Translations under genes and position numbers: made by a program
Assembly: GCA_013368315.1 (NCBI GenBank)
Contig: JAACJM010000098.1
Coordinates: forward strand, 186,001 to 250,000
Direction of reading: 5' to 3'
Origin: Tetrapyrgos nigripes
Taxonomy: Eukaryota > Basidiomycota > Agaricomycetes > Agaricales > Campanellaceae
DNA: 64,000 bases
Shown: in pieces, positions 14,238 to 26,049 of the stretch
How the letters are laid out: each line of letters begins with the position of its first letter
Position numbering within the stretch: position 1 is the first letter of the stretch
The notes under the pieces: model-generated
Databases searched by the model: none
What the model was told of the DNA's origin: nothing
The model's input: only the letters and a program-made list of their open reading frames with translations

Positions 14238-15756
14238 GTCTAAATGATTAATGCAGAATTACAGACGGGATACGCCGTTCTATCCAAGAAGGAAACGACG
14301 AGCAAATTAAGGAGAGAAAATGTTGGCCCTGTGCGGGTAGGGGAGAGAAGAAAGTAATGTTGGTGGCTGTGCCACTTGACAACTTTTGTCTCCAAGACCA
14401 ACCACCTTGTTCTCAACCACTTTACAGCTCGTTTTACTTGGGAATCTACTCGAAATTTAGCCTTCAAGAACATACTCATCACTCTCTCGACATTGTGTTC
14501 TTTGCGACATGCACGTGTTTAAATGCGCCACCGTCTTCTAACTCTTCTCTAGGAGGTGGTAGAGCGGTTCCTGACAGAGCGGGCGGAAGAATGACGCAAG
14601 CCATGCCAACGACTTGCATCTCTGGTCCTTGCTCTCGCCTGGTGTTTTTGGCTATGTCACCCCTTGACCTTGCTATTCAACATGCTTTTTTCCTTCGACA
14701 TATACTATGATATAGATGACATGCGGAAACCATAGTAACCTTTCTCTCATGAGCACGCTCTGTGGGCTTGTTCAACGTTGCATGTATTCCTTCTAAATCT
14801 GTCTGTCGGCGTGGTCCATTGCAGGCTGAAGGAATGTGTCTACCTTGCTCCCAGAGGGCTATACCCTAGTGCTTCGACTGTCGTTCTTCATCTAGCCAGA
14901 CCTTACTTCGATATAGAACGGATATGAAGTCGTGTTGGCGTCGATATAGAAGCAAGGATCACGATTGACTTTTCTTTAATGATCAACATCATCATGAACG
15001 ACGGACGGTATGCTTTCACTATCTATAGCCCTGTGAGTACGACTAAGTTTGATTGTTTGCTCAATGACGAGTGCGGGCCTGGGATCTAGGAGGCAAGATA
15101 GCTCACAATCCGGCCAAACCCAGCGAAGCTGTTTGAATCCAGGTCTATACCTATACCGACTCTATACCCACGAGCCCTAATGACAGCCTAGTCTTATGCC
15201 CTACCCTGTCCTACGATACCCACCCGTCCTTGAGCCTGCACCACCGCACATATTTCTGTCCCCTCCGAATTGAAGTGCACCCACGTCAGGCAACGGTGAC
15301 GCGGCCCCTTCTTTCATGTCATCGTCTACGATTCCTATCATCTACTTCCACCCAGCCACCAATGCAGTGTGGCTCGGTGGTTGATCGCTCGCGTCTCTAC
15401 GAGATCTTTTTGCTTTTTTTCTGTATTTTTTCGTTCTTTTTTCGCCTTCCCTTTTATGTACAACGACCAGCCTCTTCTACGCTTCTTCAACTTCATACAA
15501 TGGCTTTTCTGGTCTGAATCCGAACTGGCGCTCCATCAGACTCTAGGACGCCAACTGCATCATTCTGTTTTGAGTGGTTAGGTAGACGGTCTGCCTATTA
15601 TTTACTTCTACTCCGGTTACGCCCATATCTTGTGCCTGTCCCATGGGGTTCAAGGAGAGTAAACACGTCTGACTCGCTGTCCATTAGGTAGCCTATATTT
15701 TGTGTCCATGGCTTTTCGCCGTGGCCTGAGTATAGCATTAAAAATAAGGAGTAAAA
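14238..15756. other. Intergenic stretch carrying the kinesin promoter
   Basis: 1.5 kb between the kinesin start and the ERG27 stop (same strand). It should contain the kinesin promoter and the ERG27 3' end is at the other side. Pyrimidine-rich runs occur near 15400-15450. No recognisable frame, RNA gene or repeat was found. Confidence 0.5.
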
Positions 15757-17260
15757 TCACATCCTCTCCGTCGCAGTCTCAGACTCTACAATCCTTCCTC
15801 TCTCCTGCTCAATCTCCTTATACAACGCGTCACACCTCTCCACCAGTCTTGCCGCCTCTATCTGATTCTCTTCCCAGTCAGCTATTTCCGCAATGCCAAC
15901 TCTCGGGTTACCCCAGAAATCCGTCTGAGCTGCAAATTTCACAGGACCGTCAATTTGCGAGGATCCAACCAAACCCGAGAGTGTTGCCAAAGAAATCAGC
16001 GAAAGCCAGACGACAGAGACGGCTCCGTTCTCCCAAGATATTGTATGGTTGGGTGAGCCGAAGAGACGACCCTACAAAGATAGATAGACATAGACATCAA
16101 TAACTCAAATTTCGAGCAAGAACAGCAACGGACTCACAATGTAAAACACCCAAACCTTCAGATATCGCAGAATAGGATGAAGATCAAATATTTCTGTTGA
16201 ACACACTCCTGGATGAGCCACGAAATGTCTGAGGCGTTTTCCCGAAGGGGACGTCGTTTTTAACGACAACCGATCCAAATGTGACGCAATAAGTTCTGTC
16301 TGGTATTTTGACGACCCGTACGGGTCCCTCGTCTCTTTAAGCTGCCAATCGTCAGAATCATACGTTTTCCGCGCTTCGAGTGACGACGTCCATATCACCC
16401 GAGTGTCGAACGGGTATCGTTGTGATTTTAACATCGGTGTTAATGCTTTGTACTGTCAAAAATGTGTATTCAGATGTATGTGCCGCCTTGAAGAACACTC
16501 ACTAAGCAATAATGCCCAAAGACATTACACTGCCAGACCCAGCCATATCCATCGAGACTACGTTCTCCCCATGTCTGCTTGTAAAATTTTGGCGCAGTGA
16601 TAACTCCCATAAGATCATTCGACGCCTGTTTGAACAGTTTGACCCAATCCAATCCATCAAATGGTGCCACACCCGCATTGAATACCAGATGTGAGATATA
16701 AGGATAACTACCCAAAAAGCGAGTCAACCAAAGCCTTCGGACAATTTCAAGGTGTACTCACTTCGTCCTTAAGGTATACACAAACGGCTGTATTGTCGAA
16801 GTCATCGCCAAATCCACCGAATGTATATCCACCTGCACATTCTCTCTAAACTTCTCCCCATGCCCGTTATACCCCTTCTTCTTTTTCAACTTCTCCACAT
16901 GAGCATTAAAACTCATTAACAGCTTCAACCGCGCAGCTTCAGCGCGTTTAACACTTCGACAAGCCATAATCAAAGTTAACCCTTCACAGGGCATAGGAAA
17001 CTGGTCCGCATGTCGTCTAGCATCGTTGTCGTGTTCATTTGAGTTGCCTGCGTATGAGTTGGACGAGTCGGTTACTGGGAGTGAGATGTCGGGAGAGGTG
17101 GATTCTGCTAGTTGGAAGAGAAGTCTTTGGCAAATGCCATAGCCTACACCCCTGAGAATGAGGGAACGAGTTAAAGAAAGAAAGGGACAGTGGGCGCTGC
17201 ACCGGACGGAATTGATGCTTACCCATTAGCGCCAGTCACTACTACGATTGGCCGTTGCAT
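15757..17260 (-). CDS. ERG27: 3-ketosteroid (3-keto sterol) reductase, ergosterol pathway
   Basis: Short-chain dehydrogenase that reduces the 3-keto group during C-4 demethylation of sterols, acting with ERG25 and ERG26 on the endoplasmic reticulum. It begins MQRPIVVVTGANG; an intron with acceptor near 17151 leads to GVGYGICQRLL, giving the Rossmann motif TGxxxGxG. HLVFNAGVAPFDG is the family's NAG block, and YGSSK near 16310 supplies the catalytic Tyr and Lys. HFVAHPGVCSTEIF matches the ERG27 signature after the active site. Two membrane-prone stretches follow (LKVWVFYI and VSVVWLSLISLA), as expected of an ER-anchored form. The last exon ends ETATERM and stops at 15757. The polar insert after the Rossmann motif is longer than in yeast. 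A generic SDR is the alternative, but motif order favours ERG27. Confidence 0.88.
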
Positions 17261-17528
17261 GGTGAAAGTTTAGAACCTTGCTTCTGCGACCTGCGTGTCG
17301 TGAGGTTGTTGTTCTGCTCCACTTGAGGTGGTGTTTTCACTCAAGCTGTATTTGAATTGAAGGACATGGAATGCTGCGACCTTATTTAATATTTTTGGGA
17401 ATCGTACCATTTGATAATTTGGTCCTCAGCCTCCCGTTGTGGCAGGAAGGATGCAAAGTATGTAGCATTAGATAAAAGCAGTATGCAAAAGTACAGGAAT
17501 GAAAATCAACAAAAAATACGCCCGGAGA

Positions 17529-19681
17529 TCAGTCAGAAGATTTCTTTTTTTTCTTTTTCGGTGATTCAGCATCACCATTTGCTGCTGCTGCTGCTGCCTT
17601 CTCAGCTTTCCGTGCCTTCTTTCTAGCCTTTCTCTCCTCTTCAGTTTCCTCCTACAATCATCATGAGTAACATGACCACTCGTGAAAAAAGTGAAGGTAC
17701 TGACCTTCTCTCCAGCATCCTCTCCATTAACCTCACTTTCTCTCCGTTTCCTCTTCTTCTCCTTCTTCTCCTTCTCCTCCCCATCAACATCCATATCATC
17801 ATCACCCTTGCCATTGGCAGCAGCCTTCTCCTTCTCAGCCTTCTTCTTCGCCTTCTTCTCCTCCTTCGCCTTCCTCTTCTCCTCCTTAACATCCATCACA
17901 GCCTTCACAGCAATCTCCATCGGATCCTCTCTCTGCGTAGGCACGAAATCAGCTTGAGTGTTATACGTCTTAGTCTCGCCCTTCATCTCGAATTTTTGTT
18001 GCGATTTTCTACCGTTTTCAGCAAACCGTCTGACACCAGCCGCATCGTCAGAGTATTCGAGTGCGCGTAACCGTGACTCGAGTTTGGCACGGTGAGCGAT
18101 GCCTATTGAGGCAGCGTCGGCTTCGGATTTTTCGTCAGGCTCGGAGAGGGCATCGACACGGATGGAGAGGGCAGCTTTGGTTGCGACCATACGAGCCATC
18201 TAGAGAAAAGGACAAGGACTTATTAACAGGCTCGTTTGTCATAGCAGCGGAAATTGACTTGCCTTTCCCTTCAGTTTTGGTGGTGCTTGACCAATGAGAG
18301 ATGCCTACACAAAACGTACGTTAGCATCTGCTGAAAGATGCAGCTACCACAAAGAAAAACCTACATGGTAAATCAACCCATACTTCGGTGTATCATGCTT
18401 CGTCTTCAACGCCCTAAACAGTGCTTTCTCGGCACCCAAAATCTGCACCGTACTTGCTGGATGCTTGGCCAAGCTCACTAAGCTCCCTGCGTGACTTATC
18501 AGTCTTGCACCGACGAGTTCACCCACGAGCGCAGTAAGGTTGGGAGCAATAGCCGCCATACGATTGCGTAAATATTCAGCCAATTGTGTTCGATATTCTG
18601 ATATCGAGATGACTTGTTCGCAGAGAGAGTTGATGTGAGCGATATCCGAATCTGAGATTTCGGTACCCATGGATATTTCGGCAGCTGCTTTTATGACAGC
18701 TTCGAGGTCTTCGGGAAGGATAGCGGCGAAGGATGTTGAAGCGGCGTTGGTGCGGAAGCCTGAGTAGAGAATCAGTAAAAGGATGAATAGTGAGAATGGT
18801 AGAGAACGTACCCATTGCGCGAATACATTTTGCGTAAGCAACGTTGTCGACAATAATTTTGGCCATCTCGGGGAAATGCCAGCCGTACCATTCCTGTGGG
18901 AGGAGTTCGGTAAAAGAAAAAAGGAAGCAGCATAGATTGCCCACCTTCACTCTCATGGCGTAAATGTTGATTTCTTTATCCAAGTCATCGAGAAGAGCAA
19001 TGGCTTGTACAACCATCGTGTCGACCTTGTCGGGCGAGAATTTTATCTTGAACCTAAAAACTCGTCTGTGAGTATAGAGCAAGGGCAAACTCAAGAGGTC
19101 GACTCACCGTGATAGAGAATGCCCAAGACCTAAGCTCATGGTAGCTAAATCCTTCGGGTCCAGACCATCCAGCAGGGCAGCTAATTGCCCTCGGATACCT
19201 CTCCAAATTTCTTCGTTGTCTTCATTCAGACCAGCATCAACCTTGATGCTCAATTTTTTGTGTATTGACGTGCCTATCAGAAACAAACCATGGTTCAAGA
19301 CACGAAAAGAAAAGAAAGTGCATAAATTCCATACCGAGGTGCTTGTCAACAACCATCAGTTTTTCCTTCCCCTTTCCCTTATCTACAATCTCTTCTGAAA
19401 GGAATTTCTTCAACCCAGGACCTAGTTTTCCTTCTTGCAGCGCAGTCATGTCTTCTACGGCGGTCGCGGTAGATGTAAACCGGTGAAGTGCTTTTAGCTT
19501 CAGTCTAGGGTTATTCGTATCAGCAGAAGTCCTGTAAGAGTCGATATTTGTCAACGCACAGTTTGTTAGCCTTCTCCGGACTCTCAAATTCCTTCCGGAC
19601 TTGATCCTGGTCCATGCTTGACATGGAGTCGGACATTTTGAAGAGGCAGTAGCCTAGAGCGGTTTCGTATAACACGAGCAT
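17529..19681 (-). CDS. NOP58: Box C/D snoRNP core protein Nop58
   Basis: Core protein of box C/D snoRNPs, which guide 2'-O-methylation and processing of rRNA in the nucleolus; partner of Nop56, fibrillarin and Snu13. The start [16 protein letters not shown] is the typical Nop58 N-terminus. The NOSIC/Nop core is clear: [14 protein letters not shown] near 18.87 kb, then [20 protein letters not shown] and [20 protein letters not shown], the signature that contacts 15.5K-bound snoRNA. The tail is a Lys/Glu-rich KKE-type repeat with an acidic [10 protein letters not shown] patch, ending KKKKKKSSD at 17529. The last intron (near 17652-17702) must be removed to keep the tail in frame. It is divergent from the carboxypeptidase with 246 bp between starts. 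Confidence 0.95.
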
Positions 19682-19927
19682 TTTTGGGAGGCGTACAGCA
19701 GTCAATGAGAGATATAAAGAGAAGAAGAAAAGAAAGAAGAGGTCCCTGTAATCTGTCCTGCGCAAATCTTGAGCGCGTTGTGGACCTTCAAAAAAAATGA
19801 ACTACCAAAAAATACGAATGCTCACGGTCAGTTTGGGGACGTGAGAAATAATTTCCACTTTAGGACTCCGTGTATCGTTCCGTCACTCCGTTCAAGTGCC
19901 TTATCTTCGTCTCTGGTGAACTCCACC
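19682..19927. promoter_or_regulatory. Divergent promoter of NOP58 and the carboxypeptidase
   Basis: The two start codons are 246 bp apart and face away from each other, so both promoters must lie in or overlap this segment. No clear TATA box was seen; the NOP58 side is purine-rich on the plus strand (19700-19745). Confidence 0.5.
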
Positions 19928-22217
19928 ATGGCAAGCTTCAGAGGCCTGCTAGGTCTCTTTCTGGGTACTTCTGGCATTCTTGGAGCCTTGGGTAACGTTC
20001 AAACTGCCTTTGGAATGAATCACGGCTTGAGCTTCAACTCCACCACTTCCACGCTCTCGACTCTGAATCTAACTGCCTTGGGTTCCAACGAATTTACCAC
20101 TCTGAAGCATCCTCGTTTCCCAAAGCATCAAGTACGCGTCAAAAAGTCACAATTTTGCGATCCGACCGTAAAGTCAGTCCTATTAAGCCCCCGAATTTGT
20201 TACTAGCAACCAACTGTCTTCTCTGTCGCGTAATACGTCTGCTAGCGCGTATACCGGGTATCTTGACGTTGATGAGGGTGCCAAACATTTGTTCTTTTAT
20301 TTTTTCGAAAGTAGAAATGATCCCGACACTGGTATGTAAATCTCTTTTCCTTGGCGACTTTACACTTATGTGCCTGAGCTCACAGATGATGTGATGATGT
20401 GGATCAACGGAGGTGCGTTTTGCTGTTTGGTCTATTAGAGCGTCTCGCGAATAACTTGGGTTTCTGCTGCTCTATGTAGGCCCAGGATGCAGTTCTTCAA
20501 TGGGGTTGTTAATGGAGCATGGTGCGGATTCCAGTGTGGATTCGTTGCCTGGTACTAAACTCAATCCTCCCAGGACCTTGCAGTATTGATATGTCCTCAA
20601 GCTCCCCAACGGTACCAATTGGAATCCCTATGGATGGAACAAGGCCGCAAACATTTTTTATCTTGACCAACCGTATGTCATACCGCATCCTGGTCGACCT
20701 TGGTATTTAATAACCTATATTTGATTGTTGACTTGTAGGGTAGGAGTCGGCTTTTCTTATGCTGATTTTGGGGAGCACATAGATACAACCGAAGATGCAG
20801 CTAAAAACGTCTATGCCTTCGTCACCATCTTCTTCGAGACTTTCAGCCAGTTTACTAGAAGACCTTTGCACCTTGCAGGCGAATCCTACGGGGTGAAGTT
20901 CTGTCTCGTCCTAGTGCCGTGTTTGTGTATGTTCCTGAAAACTGACATTTCCCAAGGGCCGATACCTTCCTGTCTTTGCTAGCGAGATTTTTGATCAGAA
21001 CCAGGTCGCCAAAAAGAAAGGCAGGCCGGAGCTCAATCTGAAGAGTGTTCTGATAGGCAATGGCAACACTGGAATATCGACGTGAGTCATCATATATCAT
21101 CCGTTCATGATCATCATAAAAATATCCTGCGGCGTTCTAACTTGAGATCATGATGTAGTCTCTATCCAGGTCGATATGAGATAGAATGTAGTTCTGCTGC
21201 CTTGGATGTTCCTGTCCAATCCATCAGTGCTTGTATTCGGATGAAGATGGCAGTGAGCATGAAGAGCCTTATCTCCAACTTTTGGGAAAGACCAATCACG
21301 AATTTTTAGCTACCTCGTTGCCAACAAGCGATGCAAGACTCCTGCATTGACCGGTTCGACATGATAAACTGTCGGGCTGCTGTCAACTTTTGTGATAGTG
21401 AGATATCCAGTCCAATGTGGGGAAGTGGTGAGCATGCATTGCGGATGGTTCTAGACCTGTACTACTTAATACTCCGGTGTGCAACTGACTTGTGTGTTTG
21501 ACTGCGCAGGTCGAAACGTCTATGATATATCCAAGGTGAGCTTCACGCAGCCCCGCGATTGGCTGATGCTCATGAAACAGATATTTTTATACAACAGATG
21601 TGTGTCGGTGACGACCTGTGCTACGAAGAGAATGGCGCCATCAAGAAGTACCTTGATCTGCGGGAAACCCGCGAGCTCCTAGGCATCGAGACGAAAACCA
21701 ATTTCTCTGCGTGTTCGTCAGAGGTTGGACGTAATTTTGACGCACACTTGGATAAGTGGGCTGTTCCCACCCAGTACTACGTCGCCGGGCTATTGGAGCG
21801 GGGAATTCGGATACTTATTTATGCTGGGTGAGTGTGGTAGCTGGCATTAATTCCCCTTCTGTCCTTTGCCATGCGATGAAAAATGCATCTCAGGACCTAT
21901 GACTGGCAGTGCAACTGGGTCTCAAATAAGCAATGGCTCGACGATTTGGAGTGGAATGGACAAGAGGAGTATGCTAACGCGCCTCTGAGAGACTGGTTCA
22001 TTGATGGAAAGAAAGCTGGTGAGATCAAGTCGACGCCATTGCTATCCTTCGTAACGATCAGGGGTGCAGGCCATATGGTAAGGTTCTCCTGCTCGGTTCT
22101 CCTGTTCATTGGCCTGTTCAAGCAACTGTTCTCCGTTACCGTCTCCAGGTCCCGCACGACAAACCCGAGGAAGCATTGACTATGGTATCGAAGTGGCTAA
22201 AGAGCCAGCCGCTGTAA
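19928..22217 (+). CDS. Serine carboxypeptidase (S10, carboxypeptidase Y-like), apparent frameshift
   Basis: Secretory or vacuolar carboxypeptidase removing C-terminal residues from peptides. Residues 1-27 form a signal peptide ([16 protein letters not shown]). The chain then reads [45 protein letters not shown], the nucleophile motif [16 protein letters not shown], the catalytic Asp region [15 protein letters not shown] and the catalytic His in [15 protein letters not shown], ending at TAA 22215-22217. At least ten introns join cleanly. One join does not: after the intron 20522-20573 the exon reads [10 protein letters not shown], but [12 protein letters not shown], which must follow, is in another frame. 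One extra base in the CCCC run at 20604-20607 would restore it. The gene is therefore a recent pseudogene, a sequencing error, or spliced differently so that GPC is lost. All catalytic residues are present. Confidence 0.82.
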
Positions 22218-22914
22218 TGTTTGATGTTTCGCTGTTGCGCGCAGAATTTACTTATCGCGTATTTTTTGCTTGGGCTACGTACGTGCCTAAATAGTATTCA
22301 TTCCTTCTGTAGGTACTGTAACCGGGTCAGTGGCATCACCGACCCGAGACAGAGGACGTATCACCGTAATTGATGTCTTTTGAGAAAGGTACACAGCACG
22401 GTAACGGCTGATGAATCGAATAAGCACTATGTTTTGACAGCAAACACCCGTTGAATGCCTCTCGAAGACGGAAAAACATACGAGGCCAAGAAAAGTTCGA
22501 GGAAGGGGAGAATACTGAACCAATTCCAGGGAATGGCGACGAGAGAGCTTTGAAAGATTGGGAACTGTTAGTTACCATGCCACTAGACCAAGAATACAAT
22601 CAACTGACCGAATCCACCGAAACCAATCAGATTGGGCCGGCCCAACACATTGGTTCTTTCCCATGCCGCCTTGCAATAAATACCGTCGTCGCCATCAAAT
22701 GCGGTTACCCTCTAGTTTCCCTTCCCTCCTTGCTATGTAAGTTTTTTTTGCTGTCTTTTCCTTTCTTTTCGTACTGACAGTTACCTAGCCCTCTTTTCTT
22801 CGGGAGCCCGGCTGCACCCCTGGTCATTTTCGTTCTATCTGAGCACTTTCACATTCCTTTAAGCAGGCTTTCTTTCCGGTGCCAGTGGCCATTCTACAAA
22901 CGACTTTTCTGAAA
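22218..22914. other. Intergenic stretch upstream of the ferritin-like gene
   Basis: 697 bp between two same-strand genes, holding the carboxypeptidase 3' end and the promoter of the next gene. A CT-rich block near 22720-22800 precedes that gene. No gene seen. Confidence 0.5.
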
Positions 22915-24311
22915 ATGCGCTATACTATCACGTCCGCCCTTACTTTCGCAGCTGCGGTGTCTGCTGCTCCTGCGCTCACGAGAAGGCAAAATCTCGACTT
23001 GACTGTCCTGAGTGCGTCTTTCTTTCAGATGATTGTTTTCCTGTGAGACTGATTATGGACTGCGTTTTTCCTAGAATTTGCCGATGTGCTAGAACAGTTT
23101 GAGTCAGGCTTCTACTCTGCAGCCCTTGCCAAATTCCAGCCATCCGACTTTACGGGTGCCGGATTCGTTTCCAGTGACATTCCCATCCAGCAATTCACGG
23201 TTATCCAGGCTGACGAGGCTACTCACTCTACGGTACTCCAGGTGCGCAAAACATACACATAGATGCCGAATGGTCCTCTGAATTATTATTTTCTCTAGTC
23301 CGCCATCAAATCCTTAGGAGACACTCCTATCACATCCTGCTCGTTCAGCTTCGATTCGGCACTGACTGATGTTACTACGATGGCTGCTACTGCTCGTATT
23401 GTGGAGAACCTCGGTGTTGCTGCCTACCTCGGTGCAGCGCCTCTTATCTCGGACCCTGTCGTCTTGCAAGATGCTGGATCAATTTTGACCGTCGAGGCCC
23501 GTCATCAAACTGTTCTTAACATCTTGTCTGGCTCTGGCTCTTCCATTCCCCAAGCATTTGATATTGGTCTTACTCCCAGTGAAGTCCTTGCCGTTGCATC
23601 GCCCTTCTTCTCCGGTCCCTGTGACCTTGGTGTTCCAGGTTAGTTGTTCATTGATAAGAATCACTTAGTTTGAGCTGACGGGCTGTGCCTGCTCTAAAGC
23701 TAACCCTACCCTCACCATCACCAACCAGGGAGCAGTGACGCCTGGTACTACCTTGACCTTCCAATCGGATGCTATCAACGGTTCCACCGATGTAAGCAGT
23801 GCTACTCCCCAGTGCTTACCCGTTTTTCCTAATACAGACTTTTTAGAACTTCCACTGCCAAATGATGATCGGTGGTCAATCCGAGAGTATCTCCCTTCCC
23901 TTCGACCAATGCACAGTACCAGACGGTATCGACGGACCTGTTGCCATCTTCATCACCTCTGATGAACAGCCCTTGATCAACAACGTCCGTGACCGTGCTA
24001 CCACCCAACTTGTTGCTGGTCCTACCATGGCATTCATCGATACCCAGAGCCAAATGCTCGGCCAGATGCTCCGTGCCGTTGGAAGCAACACCCAGCCTAG
24101 CACCACGACACAGACTATCACTCCTGAACAAGCTTCCTCTGTCATCGCCTCTGGTTCCACCGCAACTGCTGCACCTTCATCTTCCGACTCGTCCACCCCC
24201 AGCGCTGGTGACGTGAACAACAGCGGCAGCGGTGGAGGACCCAACTTGACCACCGGCCCGTCCAAGGATGGTGCTATCACCGTCAACGGCTGGAACGTCA
24301 CTCAGGTCTAA
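22915..24311 (+). CDS. Secreted ferritin-like domain protein (Rds1-like)
   Basis: Fungal extracellular protein with a ferritin-2 (PF13668-type) domain; members such as Rds1 are linked to stress or stationary phase, but no enzyme activity is established. The signal peptide MRYTITSALTFAAAVSAAPA ends before a KEX2-like LTRRQ. The four-helix part follows: DVLEQFESGFYSAAL, ATHSTVLQSAIKSLGDTP, MAATARIVENLGVAAYLGAA and SILTVEARHQTVLNILSG, whose Glu and His residues are the usual ferritin-fold metal positions. A beta-type C-terminal part follows (TITNQGAVTPGTTLTFQS), then a Ser/Thr/Gly-rich tail ending NGWNVTQV with no GPI signal. Introns near 23013, 23241, 23640 and 23793 join in frame. A catalase-like role is not supported. 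Confidence 0.85.
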
Positions 24312-24913
24312 GTGACTCTTAGTGTTGTTGGGAAGGATGTTAGGGCGTAGGTTTCTTGTTCATTTACACATGGGATTGTCGGACTGTTCATATGTAGCTC
24401 GTTGATGGAATGGACTAAATAGCCATAGATGTCATATACCGCATTTTCGTACTGGCGCACAGTTTTCTTTTGATACCGCTGTCTGTTTTCGGGAGCTGTG
24501 TTAATCTGCTTTTTTTCAGTGTTTGTGTTTTATTTTTTTTCTGCATTCCACTTTTTTACCGTCGCACCGCAGTCTGCTCAGGATAGCTATATAGAGGGAA
24601 GAGGTCGATCAGCTTTCCGAGTTTGTATTGTACCAAGTAATGTATGTAGTATTCTGGTCACCGCTACATCATGTACATGCTCAAACATGGAATGAAAACC
24701 CAGATCGTTGGGCTACGGAGTGTAGAGGTCTTCAAGGGCCACATCAACTCTAATTCTTCAGCTTGAGGCCAACCTCAAGGCCTCATTACATAGCAACAGC
24801 AAGAACTGGAAGGCAGCCGTTTCTAGAACAGGGATTTATGTAAACGTTTAGTACTAGTCGCTATTATTGGCATCCTCGACGAAGATTAATGTTCCATGGA
24901 CCATGCCTCCTAG
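24312..24913. other. Intergenic stretch between convergent genes
   Basis: 602 bp between the converging ferritin-like and H3-tail B genes. T-rich runs near 24510-24550 could be part of 3' ends. Nothing else was recognised. Confidence 0.5.
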
Positions 24914-25313
24914 TCATTGCAACTTCATAGTTTGCAGTTCTTGTTCCAAATTAGGTACGTCACCAACTTCTGAACCCTCAGAAACCGATTGCACAGGAAT
25001 AGTTAAAATATTGGACGGGTTCGATGAGGGGGCAGGAAATTGAACCGCTTGGACCTAGAGTAATTAGCGGTCGGTACTTCATTCATGCTCGATTCAGCAC
25101 CCCAGTACAAACGTACTCACATCAACCTGAGCAGAGCTTGTGTGAGGATTTGTAGTATTTGGGGTGTCTACCCCTCCGGATCCTTCAGAGGTAGCTGTGA
25201 CTGTATTGTTGTCATTCGATTGCATAGACTCTGACTCAATAACACTCACCCTTCCGAACACATCTCGATACTCCACCGGTCGATTTACGAGGTTCCCCTT
25301 TCTTGCGAGCCAT
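24914..25313 (-). CDS. Small protein with histone H3-tail-like N-terminus (copy B)
   Basis: Three exons (25250-25313, 25121-25200, 24914-25054) join in frame (phases 1 and 0) to 94 residues. The N-terminus reads ARKKGEPRKSTGGVSR after Met, keeping A1, R2, K4 and the whole RKSTGG block (R8 to G13) of the histone H3 tail while T3 and the Q5-A7 part have changed. There is no histone fold: the rest is Ser/Thr/Pro/Gln-rich (TATSEGSGGVDTPNTTN, LTIPVQSVSEGSEVGD) and ends acidic with LEQELQTMKLQ. The gene has the same exon plan and intron phases as copy A and both third exons begin GTCCAA, so the two are paralogues. Function unknown; a substrate or decoy for H3-tail readers or modifying enzymes is only an inference. 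Confidence 0.6.
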
Positions 25314-26049
25314 GACGAGGAAGACTTTTGAGTCGTGATAAGAAGAGTGCGTCCTTGGCTAGAAGTGTATGAGGGCCACCAAAATATACACACGTTGACT
25401 GATTATCGTCTCCATATAACTGGATTGAGCGCTGTGGCTGTTTGTGGCTGGGATAGATAGAATTTGAGAGAACTATCTGAAGTACCACGAGCACGAGACC
25501 GGTTAGCCACACGTCTCGACGTATGTATTGCTACAGGAGGGCTGGGTGTATCCGTTCTTCCAAGTTGCTTTCCAACAACTGGAACACGTTTTTGTCAGAG
25601 GCTTCAGTGGGATGCAAACTTGGAGCTCACGTTACAGCATTTTCGCCATCTGGGCCTTGAAGTACGTACCCTCTGCTCCTCTTCTGCCAATACTTACTAT
25701 CTCGATCCGACTACTCAATCCACATCAGTGAAGATGATTCTGGTGTGACGGTGAAACAGAAGGATGACGCTTCGTACTTATATGTCTGCGAAATGGGTGA
25801 CATGAAGAATTTTTAGCGAGTTTGAACACAACAGGTTTTTGATCACATAGCATTCGAGTAGTTAACAAGGACATAGAGTAAATTGTATCTCTATTAAATC
25901 TCCTGTTCTCTATGCCTTTTATGCGAAGACGATAGACTGAGACAATGGTCTGGTCAACAACTCAAGCTACTCAAGGCAGATGGCTATCATTACACTTCGA
26001 TGTCACAGATCTAGGTGCAGCCCTCGGTCCCTCGCGAGGTAGTTCTCGG
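25314..26049. other. Unresolved stretch between the two H3-tail genes
   Basis: Short frames on both strands look partly coding but I could not settle a gene. On the plus strand, a frame near 25528-25667 can splice (donor 25668, acceptor near 25729) into an acidic stretch beginning EDDSGVTVKQKDDAS that ends with TAG near 25816. On the minus strand, a good 52-nt intron (GTGAGC...CTGAC...CAG) lies at about 25590-25641. No H3-like start was found here. It may be a decayed third copy, a separate small gene or promoter DNA for copy B. Confidence 0.35.
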
